Below are positions 21,673 to 29,902 of a stretch of DNA of 64,000 nt, piece by piece (within the stretch, counting starts at the first letter, position 1; every line of letters begins with the position of its first letter). This DNA comes from Winslowiella toletana (lineage in GTDB: Bacteria; Pseudomonadota; Gammaproteobacteria; Enterobacterales; Enterobacteriaceae), in the NCBI RefSeq assembly GCF_017875465.1, contig NZ_JAGGMQ010000001.1, forward strand, positions 4,526,001-4,590,000. Reading direction: 5' to 3'. Made by a program: the position numbers and the translations under genes. A model generated the notes under the pieces. It did no database searches. It was not told the origin of the DNA and saw nothing but the letters and a program-made list of their open reading frames with translations.

Positions 21673-22029
21673 CAGCAGCAAAAAATGCATTTAAACAGTC
21701 TGCTCATCAGCGTAAGCAGGATGCGGCAGTTAATTCAGCAAAGTGTCTGGCACCTTCACTCTGTTAACACCCGCGCGGCTCAGGTTCACTCACAGAGCCA
21801 GATAAGTCTGGGCGAAACCGGCTCAGGTAAAGGTTTATTATTTTAACGTTTTGATATTTATTAAATTAATAATTATATTTTTATCTATTTATAACGACAG
21901 GTTTACAGTGCAAGTAAAAAAACAGAATCGTTTTACTCTGCCACTTTGTACTGAGGGTTAAGAATATCTTAATTTTACAGGGTTGGAATGGAACCAACAG
22001 CAAGCTGTAAATTTGCATGGAGAGGTAAA
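21673..22029 (+). other. Decayed early right arm, no clear gene
   Basis: 357 bases where cro, cII and replication genes would be expected. Only short open frames are present, such as a 61-codon frame at 21,661-21,846 and a 17-codon frame beginning GTG at 21,908 that reads QVKKQNRFTLPLC. None shows a helix-turn-helix or a recognised family. The middle part (21,840-21,900) is very AT-rich. This looks like deletion scar tissue. Confidence 0.45.
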
Positions 22030-22236
22030 ATGATTGACAGAAAACAACTGATCAAAAATCTCCCTCGAAACGGTATGACAGTCGTACATACGGGCGATGG
22101 AAAGATTATTTCAGTACGGTCATTAAGCAACAGTGAACATATTGCAACTGTTGCTGAATTTATTGAAATTGCCCGCGCGGCGGGCTATAAATGTCATATT
22201 GTCATACCTAATGACCAACGTTACACTGCTAAATAA
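22030..22236 (+). CDS. Hypothetical 68-residue protein
   Basis: The frame starting MIDRKQLIKNLPRNGMTVV has a good GGAGAGG site 5 bases upstream. It appears to be a compact alpha/beta protein with a helix (VAEFIEIARAAG) and a strand (YKCHIVIP). No family recognised. Its place, between operator and antiterminator, suggests a phage early gene kept during deletion of its neighbours. A 14-codon longer form starting at 21,988 is possible but lacks a ribosome site. Confidence 0.5.
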   Translation: MIDRKQLIKNLPRNGMTVVHTGDGKIISVRSLSNSEHIATVAEFIEIARAAGYKCHIVIPNDQRYTAK

Positions 22237-22287
22237 ACTGGCCTGAACAACCAGTGCTGAGTGACTGCTGTGCCTTCGGAGGATATG

Positions 22288-22524
22288 ATGGCGCAGCTTC
22301 AGTTTATACAGATAAGTCAAAATATATTCACCCCGGCAATGTCCGCGGCCAGTGAGCTCCTGCACAGCATTAAAGCTGGCGCCGGGTCAGATGACGATTT
22401 TATACCTGGACGCAATAATAAATTGTCTAATAATCTTTTTCGCCTTAACAGCATATCCGGTATCTTCCGGCTTGCTGTGGGCATTTTCCGCATAACGGAA
22501 ATGCTACGCGAGGAGGCAGTATGA
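22288..22524 (+). pseudogene. DUF1367-like N-terminal fragment
   Basis: 78-codon frame beginning MAQLQFIQISQNIFTPAM, which resembles the start of DUF1367 phage proteins that are normally about 180-200 residues. After about residue 45 the similarity fades into a sequence ending EMLREEAV. A GGAGG site precedes the start. The stop overlaps the ATG of the DUF1133 gene (ATGA), so even if the protein is dead its translation may be needed for coupling. Probable internal deletion product. Confidence 0.5.
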
Positions 22525-23102
22525 TGATTTATCCATCCACTGTCGGTAAAGCCGATGCCAGTGACATTCGACTCTGTACTCTCGAAACTGTCTGGATACA
22601 AGGCAAGTTAAGAATGTGGGGGCGATGGTCTTATATAGGGGGAGGGAGTGTCAGTAATATGTTTAATCAGTTGCTTGCTTCGGGAAAAATAACCCAAAAG
22701 GCGATAAGTGAAATTTTGCACAATCTGAAAAAATCCGGATTAAGTAAAGATGAATTAGCTGCTTACTTTCGTGAGCTTCTGGCAAGTAAACACAAAAGCT
22801 CGCTGGTATTCTGTACCGACCACGAAGCGATGATTATCGACAGAGTCGTTAGCGAAGTTCTTTTCCATTATCCGCAGCTTATCAGATTGCTGCATGACCG
22901 TTTCGACGGACGCGGCAAAAGCAAAAAGCAGTTAGCGCGTGAATTCAATAACAGCCATCCCGAGCGGAGCCTGAGAACCTGTGAAACTCGAATCGATATC
23001 TGGCTTAATATTGCAGAGTCTATGCTTTACCGGCCAATGTGCGATGCGTTCGAAATAAACAGTGAAAGATTTCGCTTGCACGGCTGCGCAAATAGTGATT
23101 AA
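22521..23102 (+). CDS. DUF1133 antiterminator (Q-like late regulator)
   Basis: 193-residue protein with the DUF1133 landmarks MWGRWSYIGGGSVSNMFNQLL (about residues 33-53), a central helical region, and a C-terminal ETRIDIWLNIAESMLYRP segment. DUF1133 proteins occupy the place of Q antiterminators upstream of late genes in lambdoid prophages. An intrinsic terminator and then the holin and tail genes follow at once, which fits late-gene control by antitermination. Mechanism is inferred from family and position. Confidence 0.75.
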   Translation: MMIYPSTVGKADASDIRLCTLETVWIQGKLRMWGRWSYIGGGSVSNMFNQLLASGKITQKAISEILHNLKKSGLSKDELAAYFRELLASKHKSSLVFCTDHEAMIIDRVVSEVLFHYPQLIRLLHDRFDGRGKSKKQLAREFNNSHPERSLRTCETRIDIWLNIAESMLYRPMCDAFEINSERFRLHGCANSD

Positions 23103-23150
23103 CTTTATATACGCTTCGCAAAGCTGTATTTACTGAGAGCGAAAATCAAG

Positions 23151-23177
23151 GCCCTGATTATATGTCAGGGCTTTTTT
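23151..23177 (+). terminator. Intrinsic terminator between DUF1133 gene and holin (tR'-like)
   Basis: GCCCTGA (23,151-23,157), a 7-base loop, TCAGGGC (23,165-23,171) and then six Ts form a textbook rho-independent terminator. It sits where lambda has tR', between Q and the lysis/late genes. No clear consensus promoter was found upstream. Confidence 0.85.
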
Positions 23178-23313
23178 ATTGGTCGATTTTAATTTATCTG
23201 ATTAATAATTTGGGCATGCTGATGTCTGAATAAGGTAAGGGAATATATTATCCCTTTCTGAACTGGTTTATTTTCCCCTTCGTACGCAAAGCCGCTCATT
23301 CAGGGAGGACAGG

Positions 23314-23643
23314 ATGCACTCCACGCCGTCGGCACTGCTGGAACAAATAATAAAATGGATAGCAATTAATTTACCTTCAATCTATGCCGGTCTCTGTGCA
23401 TTGGGCATTTCCGCCTTAATCGATGTGCGCGCCGGGAAATCAAAATTGTATACCGCTACGGGCGCATTGATTTGCGGCATCTTCGCGTTGGCTATTTCAG
23501 TTTTATTAGAGTATCTCGGGCTTCCGGCAAACTCTGGTGCTTTTGTTGGCGCGCTGGTGGGGTTTATTGGCGCGGATCGCCTGCGCGATATCGCATTGAC
23601 ACTTATTGCGCGCCGCACTCGTATGGACAATTCAGAAAAATAA
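23314..23643 (+). CDS. Lambda-family phage holin
   Basis: 109-residue protein with three hydrophobic segments (about residues 17-33, 45-66 and 72-88) and a positively charged, hydrophilic tail ARRTRMDNSEK. The fold and length match the lambda-family holins (class I). A GGAGG site precedes the ATG. It would permeabilise the inner membrane to release particles. No endolysin or Rz spanin gene follows, unlike in intact lambdoid lysis cassettes. Confidence 0.8.
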   Translation: MHSTPSALLEQIIKWIAINLPSIYAGLCALGISALIDVRAGKSKLYTATGALICGIFALAISVLLEYLGLPANSGAFVGALVGFIGADRLRDIALTLIARRTRMDNSEK

Positions 23644-23779
23644 TTTTCGTTTCTTTTTTGTCATTCAACTGGTGGCTGTTTTCCGCGCCGGACTTACTGT
23701 GCGCTGGAATTGATCCCGCCCGATGCAGGATGAACTCAGTTGCTGATTATTTACCCTGACTTTTTTGCATGGACAGATA

Positions 23780-24721
23780 ATGATGCCGAGCCTTGACGAC
23801 ATTGCCGGGAACACCGGTAACCAGCTTGCCTCTGTACTTCAGCCAGCAGGCGAAATCCTCTCCTCAAACCAGCAAATCACTTTTCGTCTTTATATAAAAC
23901 AGCTGCTGCCGCTGGATGGTTTTGCCTGCTGGGTTAGCGCGGCAATCATCAATCGGGACGTACTAAAGCGTCTGAATATCAATAACCGTTTCACAATAAC
24001 GATTAACGGCAGCCTTCACCGCCAGCTGATCCCGGAACCAGCAGAAGCCGTCTCCCGCATGCTCAACAGCATCATCTTTACGCCGACTGAGCAGATTGAT
24101 GATTTTAATCTGCAAAGCCCCGATGCGATCTGGTTAGCGGAATTTTCCGGTACACAGTTTGCCTTTGCCCGTATGGATAGCGCTTACGGCCAGGCGGGGA
24201 TCTTTCATTATCGGGGCACGGCAATAGTACCGACGATGCGCAGGCAACTTATCACTGACCCTGAGGATATTTCTGATCAGCAGGTGTTATCCAACAGTAT
24301 GCCGATCTGGTTAAGTCTCAATCAGTTTGCTCCGGTTTATCCGTCATTTCTCAACCCAGCCAGGCTGGAGCCGCCGTATATGATTGCCGATATCAGCGAG
24401 AGCCAGCCTTTGCAGGCCGCGCCTTATAGCCCGGGCCGCTGGCAGCACGCACAGGATCAGGTACGTATAACCCTGTATGGCCTGAATAACTCCGTCGCGC
24501 TGGAATACCTCGACTATGTCGTGCACAGCGCGCTGGAGGATGGAAATTTCGGCATAACCAATATCCCGGTCATCACCGATGACATATCAAATCAGACAGA
24601 GATTGACGTGCTGGAGAATAGAAAATTTATCGATTTTTCCGCCAACTATTACCAGTCTGCCGCGCGGGACATCGCCAGACAGCTGATTAAAGAAGTCATC
24701 TTTAACTATGAGGTAAAATAA
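23780..24721 (+). CDS. Tail terminator/gateway-like structural protein
   Basis: 313-residue protein opening the tail operon, starting MMPSLDDIAGNTG. The last 110 residues (DQVRITLYGLNNSVALEYLDY ... FSANYYQSAARDIARQLI) look like the tail-completion proteins of myophages that precede the sheath. The front 190 residues are unlike that family and may form a separate domain that caps the tail where a head would join. A TTG start 15 bases upstream is possible but less likely. Its stop overlaps the sheath start (TAATG). Confidence 0.5.
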   Translation: MMPSLDDIAGNTGNQLASVLQPAGEILSSNQQITFRLYIKQLLPLDGFACWVSAAIINRDVLKRLNINNRFTITINGSLHRQLIPEPAEAVSRMLNSIIFTPTEQIDDFNLQSPDAIWLAEFSGTQFAFARMDSAYGQAGIFHYRGTAIVPTMRRQLITDPEDISDQQVLSNSMPIWLSLNQFAPVYPSFLNPARLEPPYMIADISESQPLQAAPYSPGRWQHAQDQVRITLYGLNNSVALEYLDYVVHSALEDGNFGITNIPVITDDISNQTEIDVLENRKFIDFSANYYQSAARDIARQLIKEVIFNYEVK

Positions 24722-26049
24722 TGAGTTACAACATTGTTACTGTTAACGTTTCACAAACTATCGGTGCAACGCCGTCAAGCCTGCAACAGATGTCCGCTAT
24801 TATCTCGCATGGCGCCACGCTGCAAAAAAATGGCAATCCGCTACTGATTACGCACAGTGCTGAAATCACCGGGCTGGTGCAAAATACCATCGGTTCGCTG
24901 GAGGCGGAACCCTCCTCATCCGGCGCAGATGTGACACTGCGCCTGCCTGCGGGGGAGGTTATTGAGCGCGATACGGGGAGCGAAATTGATATCATCATTA
25001 GCGGTTGCGCGCCATCGGCGTGGAACGGTAAATATACCGCGACGCTGACCGCCGATGGCATGCTGAAATGGACCATCGCCCCTTCAACGTTGTCAGGAAA
25101 ACCAGTAACGCTGGGTGTATTTACGCTGGCAAGCAGTGAAGAGCTGGTTACGGCGGTAAATACTTTTTTCGCCCAGGGGAATTCTGTTGGTACTTATCTG
25201 CTGGAACTGGGTGATCAGGGCGGGAAAACATCAGCACAGGTCGCCGCGTTAAAGCGTTATCTGGAAGAACCAGCTAAGCGCTTTTATGCCTGGCTGGTTC
25301 CGTCTCACTGGGACGGCGATGCTGATTTTATTGCACTGGCCAGGTTATATACCGGTAATGAAGCGATGCACTATTTTTTCACGCTGACCGCCGCACCGAC
25401 TGAAGCCAGTTACAGTAGTCCATACGCCAATATCAAATCGGTTGTCGCGGTTTGCGATGACAGCTGGCCGGTGACCAACGCAGCGGCAGCCGTAATGTGG
25501 AATCTGGTTTCCGCCTCGCCTGGCGAAATCAATAAAGTCCCACCGATGGCTTTTCGCTTTCTGCTGGCGGTCAATGCCTGCCAGGCAAAACCGTCACTTC
25601 TTACCACCATGCTAAAGAATCATATCAACTACGTCGGCACTGGCGCAGAAGGAGGGATCGCCAATACCATGCTGGTTAAAGGGGTGACCAGCGACGGCAA
25701 CGATATGACGTACTGGTACTCAGTGGACTGGGTGCAGATCAACGTCGATACGATGCTGGCGAACGCGGTAATCAACGGCAGCAATAATCCGATTAACCCA
25801 CTGTATTACGATCAGGATGGCATCGATCGTCTGCAGATGGTTGCCCAGGGCGTATTTAATACCGGTATGGCTTACGGCCTGGTTAACGGTCACACCGCGG
25901 TTAACGCCGTACCATTTAAAACCTACGTAACGAATAACCCCAACGATTACGGAATTGGCCGTTACGCAGGGCTGTCTGCGACTTATACCCCTATGCGCGG
26001 TTTTGTGGAAATTATCTTCAACATTAACGTGACGATGCAGCTGTCTTAA
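24721..26049 (+). CDS. Contractile tail sheath protein (DUF3383 type)
   Basis: 442-residue protein with the sequence style of DUF3383 sheaths: an N-terminal MSYNIVTVNVSQTIG strand, a long central domain with WLVPSHWDGD, and a C-terminal TPMRGFVEIIFNINVTMQ strand used for mesh formation between sheath subunits. Its place directly before a tube-length protein supports the call. Sheath contraction drives the tube through the target envelope. Identification is by recall, without a profile search. Confidence 0.8.
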   Translation: MSYNIVTVNVSQTIGATPSSLQQMSAIISHGATLQKNGNPLLITHSAEITGLVQNTIGSLEAEPSSSGADVTLRLPAGEVIERDTGSEIDIIISGCAPSAWNGKYTATLTADGMLKWTIAPSTLSGKPVTLGVFTLASSEELVTAVNTFFAQGNSVGTYLLELGDQGGKTSAQVAALKRYLEEPAKRFYAWLVPSHWDGDADFIALARLYTGNEAMHYFFTLTAAPTEASYSSPYANIKSVVAVCDDSWPVTNAAAAVMWNLVSASPGEINKVPPMAFRFLLAVNACQAKPSLLTTMLKNHINYVGTGAEGGIANTMLVKGVTSDGNDMTYWYSVDWVQINVDTMLANAVINGSNNPINPLYYDQDGIDRLQMVAQGVFNTGMAYGLVNGHTAVNAVPFKTYVTNNPNDYGIGRYAGLSATYTPMRGFVEIIFNINVTMQLS

Positions 26050-26063
26050 AAAGGAACTGAACA

Positions 26064-26504
26064 ATGCATAATCCAATGATCAGCCCCGGCGTGCTTAATC
26101 GTGTGAGGGCCAGCGCTAAATTTACCGATCACCCTGAACTGAATGTCTCCGCCTCCTCTCTCGCGAAGGAAGGTGTCGAGATAACCTTTCAGGGCAATAT
26201 CGTTGAAGCTCTACCGGCAATGACCGGAATCGTGCAGTCGCCTCAGCCTTATGTGCTGGTGCAGGCCAAAATTCATCTGTTACGCAGCCAGGCGATGGCG
26301 GCTCGGTATAAGAAGCAGATCGAAAATGATGGTCTTATCGGGGATGTGCGTCTTTATACCGACAGCAGTACTTTTGGCGAGTTTGATATGGCCAATACCG
26401 CGATTACTTCGGTTGGCGATATGACCTTTGCCGGAGGAGACCCGGGGGTGGTGATTACGCTTACGGGTACTTATTACATCAACTCGGCCTTATGGGAGCT
26501 CTGA
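26064..26504 (+). CDS. Tail tube protein (DUF3277 type)
   Basis: 146-residue protein of the size and order expected of a DUF3277 tube subunit, following the sheath by 14 bases with an AAGGA site. Beta-rich sequence includes GVEITFQGNIVEALPAMTG and the closing VVITLTGTYYINSALWEL. The tube is the rigid inner needle of the particle. The stop overlaps the next start (TGATG). Confidence 0.78.
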   Translation: MHNPMISPGVLNRVRASAKFTDHPELNVSASSLAKEGVEITFQGNIVEALPAMTGIVQSPQPYVLVQAKIHLLRSQAMAARYKKQIENDGLIGDVRLYTDSSTFGEFDMANTAITSVGDMTFAGGDPGVVITLTGTYYINSALWEL

Positions 26505-27088
26505 TGAAAATCTCGCGTGTAATGAATCTGATTGTGCCGGTAGAAACGGAGTCGGGAGCGGGCTGGATCCATTCAACGCCAATTTCCCGGGAGATTTACA
26601 AACAGCATTTCCTGATCCTCAGCAAAACTTTTGCCGCCATTTTTACCGAAGGGTTAGGCACCGTGGCCGGGCCGCGAGTCGCCTGTCTGATGCTGGAGAA
26701 AATAGCTGTTGAAGCGGGTGTCTGGGACGGTGCGAATGGTGTGCGCAATACGCTGGTGGGGGAAATTATCCGCCTTTCAAACCTCGTTTATGCGCAGGAA
26801 GGAAAAGGCTGGCAGACTCAACCGCTGGATGTGGCTATCGAAAAAGGCATCGTTGTGCTGGATGAGATCATTGGTGAACTGGTTTTTTTTACCTGTGTCT
26901 CTGCGATAAACAAACCGGATCAGGCGAGGGGACTTATGGAGGTGGTGGCTGGTCTGTGGAACAGTGCCACCACATCATTGAGCCTTATGGCCTGGATCGA
27001 TTCATTAGTGATATCGAAACCAGGCGGCAATTCTGGCGGGATGGAGAACACGTCGTTAGCGACATCCTCGACTACTGTGCCGGTGTAG
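26504..27088 (+). CDS. Tail assembly chaperone, unshifted form
   Basis: 194-residue protein between tube and tape measure, the fixed position of tail assembly chaperones. The start MKISRVMNLIVP at 26,504 overlaps the tube stop and has GGGAG upstream; the ATG four codons earlier is less likely. The body is helical (about residues 30-170). Inside it, codons 127-129 carry the slippery run T_TTT_TTT, which lets part of the ribosomes enter the -1 frame. The two products would be 194 and about 226 residues. Confidence 0.72.
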   Translation: MKISRVMNLIVPVETESGAGWIHSTPISREIYKQHFLILSKTFAAIFTEGLGTVAGPRVACLMLEKIAVEAGVWDGANGVRNTLVGEIIRLSNLVYAQEGKGWQTQPLDVAIEKGIVVLDEIIGELVFFTCVSAINKPDQARGLMEVVAGLWNSATTSLSLMAWIDSLVISKPGGNSGGMENTSLATSSTTVPV

Positions 27089-27183
27089 GTTTTCGCCAGT
27101 TATTTATCGATACCCCGCTGAACCTGAAAACAGCAGCCCAGCTACGTGAACTGCTGAAATGCACCCCTCCCGGAGGCTTTTAA
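26878..27183 (+). CDS. -1 frame extension of the tail assembly chaperone
   Basis: The -1 frame opens right after a TGA at 26,875 and stays open to the TAA at 27,181. It is entered by slippage at 26,884-26,890, giving 129 upstream plus 97 new residues. The extension reads as real protein, with a helical IEPYGLDRFISDIETRRQFW stretch and a Gly-rich linker just after the shift. Its stop overlaps the tape measure start (TAATG). This copies the G/GT and E/E+E' design of other tailed phages. Confidence 0.7.
   Translation, partial: TGFFYLCLCDKQTGSGEGTYGGGGWSVEQCHHIIEPYGLDRFISDIETRRQFWRDGEHVVSDILDYCAGVGFRQLFIDTPLNLKTAAQLRELLKCTPPGGF
26884..26890 (+). promoter_or_regulatory. Programmed -1 frameshift site T_TTT_TTT
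   Basis: The heptamer fits X_XXY_YYZ in the chaperone frame (codons GTT TTT TTT). It lies 9 bases after the last stop in the -1 frame, so only a shift at this point yields the long product. Confidence 0.75.
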
Positions 27184-28973
27184 TGGCCGGAAACCCGCTC
27201 CCCGTTGTTACCCTTGATATCGATGACGCAAAGATTCGCCAGTTGCAGAAAGTAGCGGAAAAATTTAAGGCAGCTTTCAGTGTAGGTCCTGGCGGATCTG
27301 ACAGGCTGCGAAGCAGTAACATCGATATCGGATTTAATACGTTTCTGCAAAATCTTAATCAAGAGACTCAGGACACCCTGAAAGCTTTTGCTTTGATCAA
27401 TAAGACACTGGAGGTCACCACCAGAACTTTAAAAGGACTCTTCGCAACAACCTTATCATGGGGCAGCAGACTGGTTTCGTTCAGGGTTGCGGGGCCATTT
27501 GGCTATGGCCTGTTCGCCAGGCAGGCAACCAGCCAGCACCGGGATGCCCAGGGACTGGGGGTGACGACCGGGCAGTTGCAGGCGGCAAAAAGCGTTTATG
27601 GCTCCCGTATCTCTGCTACGGATAACATCATGCAGGCTCTGGCCGCTGCCCGCAATAATCCCGGCCATCCTGCCTATGGTGGAATTATGTCTCTGGGTAT
27701 GAATCCCAATGCCAGTGTTTACCAGAATCTGCCAATATTTCTCACCAAAATCACCGGGTTATTAGAGAAGCATCAAGATACCGGCACTGCACAAGCCATT
27801 CTGCATGCAAAAGGGCTGGATTTTATTCGTGCTGCCGATGCTAATCAGCTGATGGCAAATCGCGACAGTCTGCCTCTGGTTAATCAGCAATATCATGAAC
27901 GGTCACTCTATCTGGATGCAGCGATTGGCGATGGTAGCCAGGGCAGGCTGCAGCAGGTGTATTCCAGCCTTGCGTATAACGCAGATCGGCTCGGCAACAC
28001 TTTGATTAAATCACTCAGCGACCTTGCGCCCGCAATAATAAAATTTTCCGATTCAATCACTTCTGGTCTGGAGCAATTTATCCGAGGTGAGAACGGTAAA
28101 GCGCTTTTCGAGCTGCTGGGCAGGGGACTGAATTCGTTAAGTAACTGGCTTGGCAGCGAACAGTTCCAGAAGGATCTGCAAACCTTTGCCGACAACATTA
28201 AAACCATTGTTGTCGTATTGGCAAAAGCGATTGGGTGGATCGCCGGCAAAGTATCCAGTGTTGAACCTGGCGGCAGCGGAACCGGGCGAAACAGTGCGGC
28301 TCCTGAACTGGTGAATTTTGGCGATAAGTATCTGGGTGGCAAACTGCCTGGTGCTAATCCACTTAACCAGTACACCAGTATTTTTTCTCAGGAGAGGGTG
28401 TACGACAATTATCAGATGCCTGACGGTCTGAAAAAAAACATTAAGAATTTTGTCGCGCAGATGAATGATACGGCGAAATTACCCAAAGGGTTGATGACGG
28501 CGATTGCGCAGACCGGATCCTCCTGGAATCCGCTGGCCAGAAATAGGTTATCCGGCGCCGCCGGTTTATTTCAGCTCCTGCCAACAACCGCTGCCGCTTA
28601 CAGCCTGAGTGAAGAGCAGGCTTTTGATCCCAATAACGCCACTCTGGCGGCAGCAAAATATTTGCAGCACAACATGCAGCGTTATAACGGCGATATTGCA
28701 AAGACTCTGGCGCAGTATAACGGCGGGCAAATTGATCAGGACGGCAACCTGAGCCTTAAAAAACAGACCGTAGACTATCTGCTGAAAACTCTGCCGCAAG
28801 TGGAGGGGGGGCTGGCGCAGCACCCCGGCATCATACCCAAATTAAGAGAGGCGAGTTACGCACTGGCGCGCGCGCCTGACAACGTCCGCGCCACCATTCA
28901 ACTTGATATTAACCAGATGCCGGGATCCGATATCAGCGCCCAGGTGAAAGGCATGTACAACACTCCGGGGTAA
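27183..28973 (+). CDS. Tape measure protein with inactivated lytic transglycosylase domain
   Basis: 596-residue protein that sets tail length. Residues 1-400 are mostly helical with hydrophobic patches. A goose-type lytic transglycosylase domain (about 430-540) keeps GAAGLFQLLPTTA and LAQYNGG. The catalytic Glu expected in the 'IAQ-x-E-S-x-x-NP' motif reads Gly445 (IAQTGSSWNP, codon GGA at 28,515). The start MAGNPLPVV at 27,183 overlaps the chaperone stop and is preferred to an earlier frame. At about 0.15 nm per residue the tail would be under 90 nm. Confidence 0.78.
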   Translation: MAGNPLPVVTLDIDDAKIRQLQKVAEKFKAAFSVGPGGSDRLRSSNIDIGFNTFLQNLNQETQDTLKAFALINKTLEVTTRTLKGLFATTLSWGSRLVSFRVAGPFGYGLFARQATSQHRDAQGLGVTTGQLQAAKSVYGSRISATDNIMQALAAARNNPGHPAYGGIMSLGMNPNASVYQNLPIFLTKITGLLEKHQDTGTAQAILHAKGLDFIRAADANQLMANRDSLPLVNQQYHERSLYLDAAIGDGSQGRLQQVYSSLAYNADRLGNTLIKSLSDLAPAIIKFSDSITSGLEQFIRGENGKALFELLGRGLNSLSNWLGSEQFQKDLQTFADNIKTIVVVLAKAIGWIAGKVSSVEPGGSGTGRNSAAPELVNFGDKYLGGKLPGANPLNQYTSIFSQERVYDNYQMPDGLKKNIKNFVAQMNDTAKLPKGLMTAIAQTGSSWNPLARNRLSGAAGLFQLLPTTAAAYSLSEEQAFDPNNATLAAAKYLQHNMQRYNGDIAKTLAQYNGGQIDQDGNLSLKKQTVDYLLKTLPQVEGGLAQHPGIIPKLREASYALARAPDNVRATIQLDINQMPGSDISAQVKGMYNTPG

Positions 28974-28975
28974 AA

Positions 28976-29638
28976 ATGGCATTAAATTATTTCGGCAAGG
29001 CCTGGCAACTGGCATTTGAAATCTCACCAATCATGCTGGTTGATGGGCTGGCTGCCACTATTCCCGGCGGCACATTACCCATTGCGGCGTTTACGGAAGG
29101 GCTAAGTGTTGTCAATGGGCTTTTACACGGTGAACTCGGCACCGGACCTACCGCACGTTTTATGCCGATGGCCGGGACCACTCTTATTCAACAAGATATC
29201 GGCAATCTCAATTTCTATAACCAGACAACGGCAGCTAATGCCGTCGTGAACAAACCCAATCGGATCCTGATGCAAATGCAGCGTCCCGTCGCCACCCGCG
29301 ACGGCGGCTATGCGACAAAATCACTGACGTTTACCGCACTGAAAATGGCGCTTGATAAACATAATCAGTGCGGCGGCAGCTATAACGTGCTTACTCCGGC
29401 CTTTATCTATACCGGATGCCTGTTGCGCGCAGTAACAGATAACTCTGGTTTCTCAACCCAGAACAAACAGGTGCAGCACGCCTGGATGTTTGAGTTTGAG
29501 CAGCCGCTGTTAACCCTGTCCCAGCTTGAGGCGGTGCTTGGTAACCTGATGAACAAATTTGAATCAGGTTTGCCCGCAACCGGCGGGCTGGGCTGGACAA
29601 CCCATGGAACTCAATTAGCGGGGCCACCGCCATTATGA
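28976..29638 (+). CDS. Baseplate-associated protein after tape measure
   Basis: 220-residue protein, beginning MALNYFGKAWQLAFEISPIML, that starts 3 bases after the tape measure stop. The sequence has an early hydrophobic, Gly-rich region (about 15-50), followed by mixed alpha/beta sequence. In myophage operons this slot holds a baseplate or tail-tip protein that binds the tape measure end. No family name can be given with confidence. It overlaps the next gene by four bases. Confidence 0.5.
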   Translation: MALNYFGKAWQLAFEISPIMLVDGLAATIPGGTLPIAAFTEGLSVVNGLLHGELGTGPTARFMPMAGTTLIQQDIGNLNFYNQTTAANAVVNKPNRILMQMQRPVATRDGGYATKSLTFTALKMALDKHNQCGGSYNVLTPAFIYTGCLLRAVTDNSGFSTQNKQVQHAWMFEFEQPLLTLSQLEAVLGNLMNKFESGLPATGGLGWTTHGTQLAGPPPL

Positions 29639-29901
29639 CCACTTATATTCCGTTCAGACCCAACGACCAGCTACCGTTTTCGTTTCAGGCAACAATTGGT
29701 GGCGTGGATCTTTTTGCCTCTGTGCCGTTTAACCTTTATGCCAATCGTTTCTATCTGAAACTGGTCGATGGCCAGGGAAACACTGCCGTGTATCTTCCTC
29801 TGATAGATTCACCGGATGATTACGACATCAATCTTGCGCTGCCCTGGGCGCCGGGTTCACTGGTTTATCGTGCTAGCAGCCGCCAGTTTGAGGTAACTTA
29901 G
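29635..29901 (+). CDS. Baseplate plug-like protein
   Basis: 88-residue beta-rich protein, MTTYIPFRPNDQLPFSFQAT, resembling the short baseplate-plug proteins of phages that carry DUF3383 sheaths. The RFYLKLVDGQGNTAVYLPL stretch is the core. It begins in the ATGA overlap with the preceding stop and ends just before the hub gene. Confidence 0.55.
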   Translation: MTTYIPFRPNDQLPFSFQATIGGVDLFASVPFNLYANRFYLKLVDGQGNTAVYLPLIDSPDDYDINLALPWAPGSLVYRASSRQFEVT

Positions 29902-29902
29902 G

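Noticed and set aside
21661..21846. 61-codon plus-strand ORF after the right operator, possible Cro
   Set aside because: No helix-turn-helix pattern, no ribosome site, and amino-acid composition like non-coding sequence.
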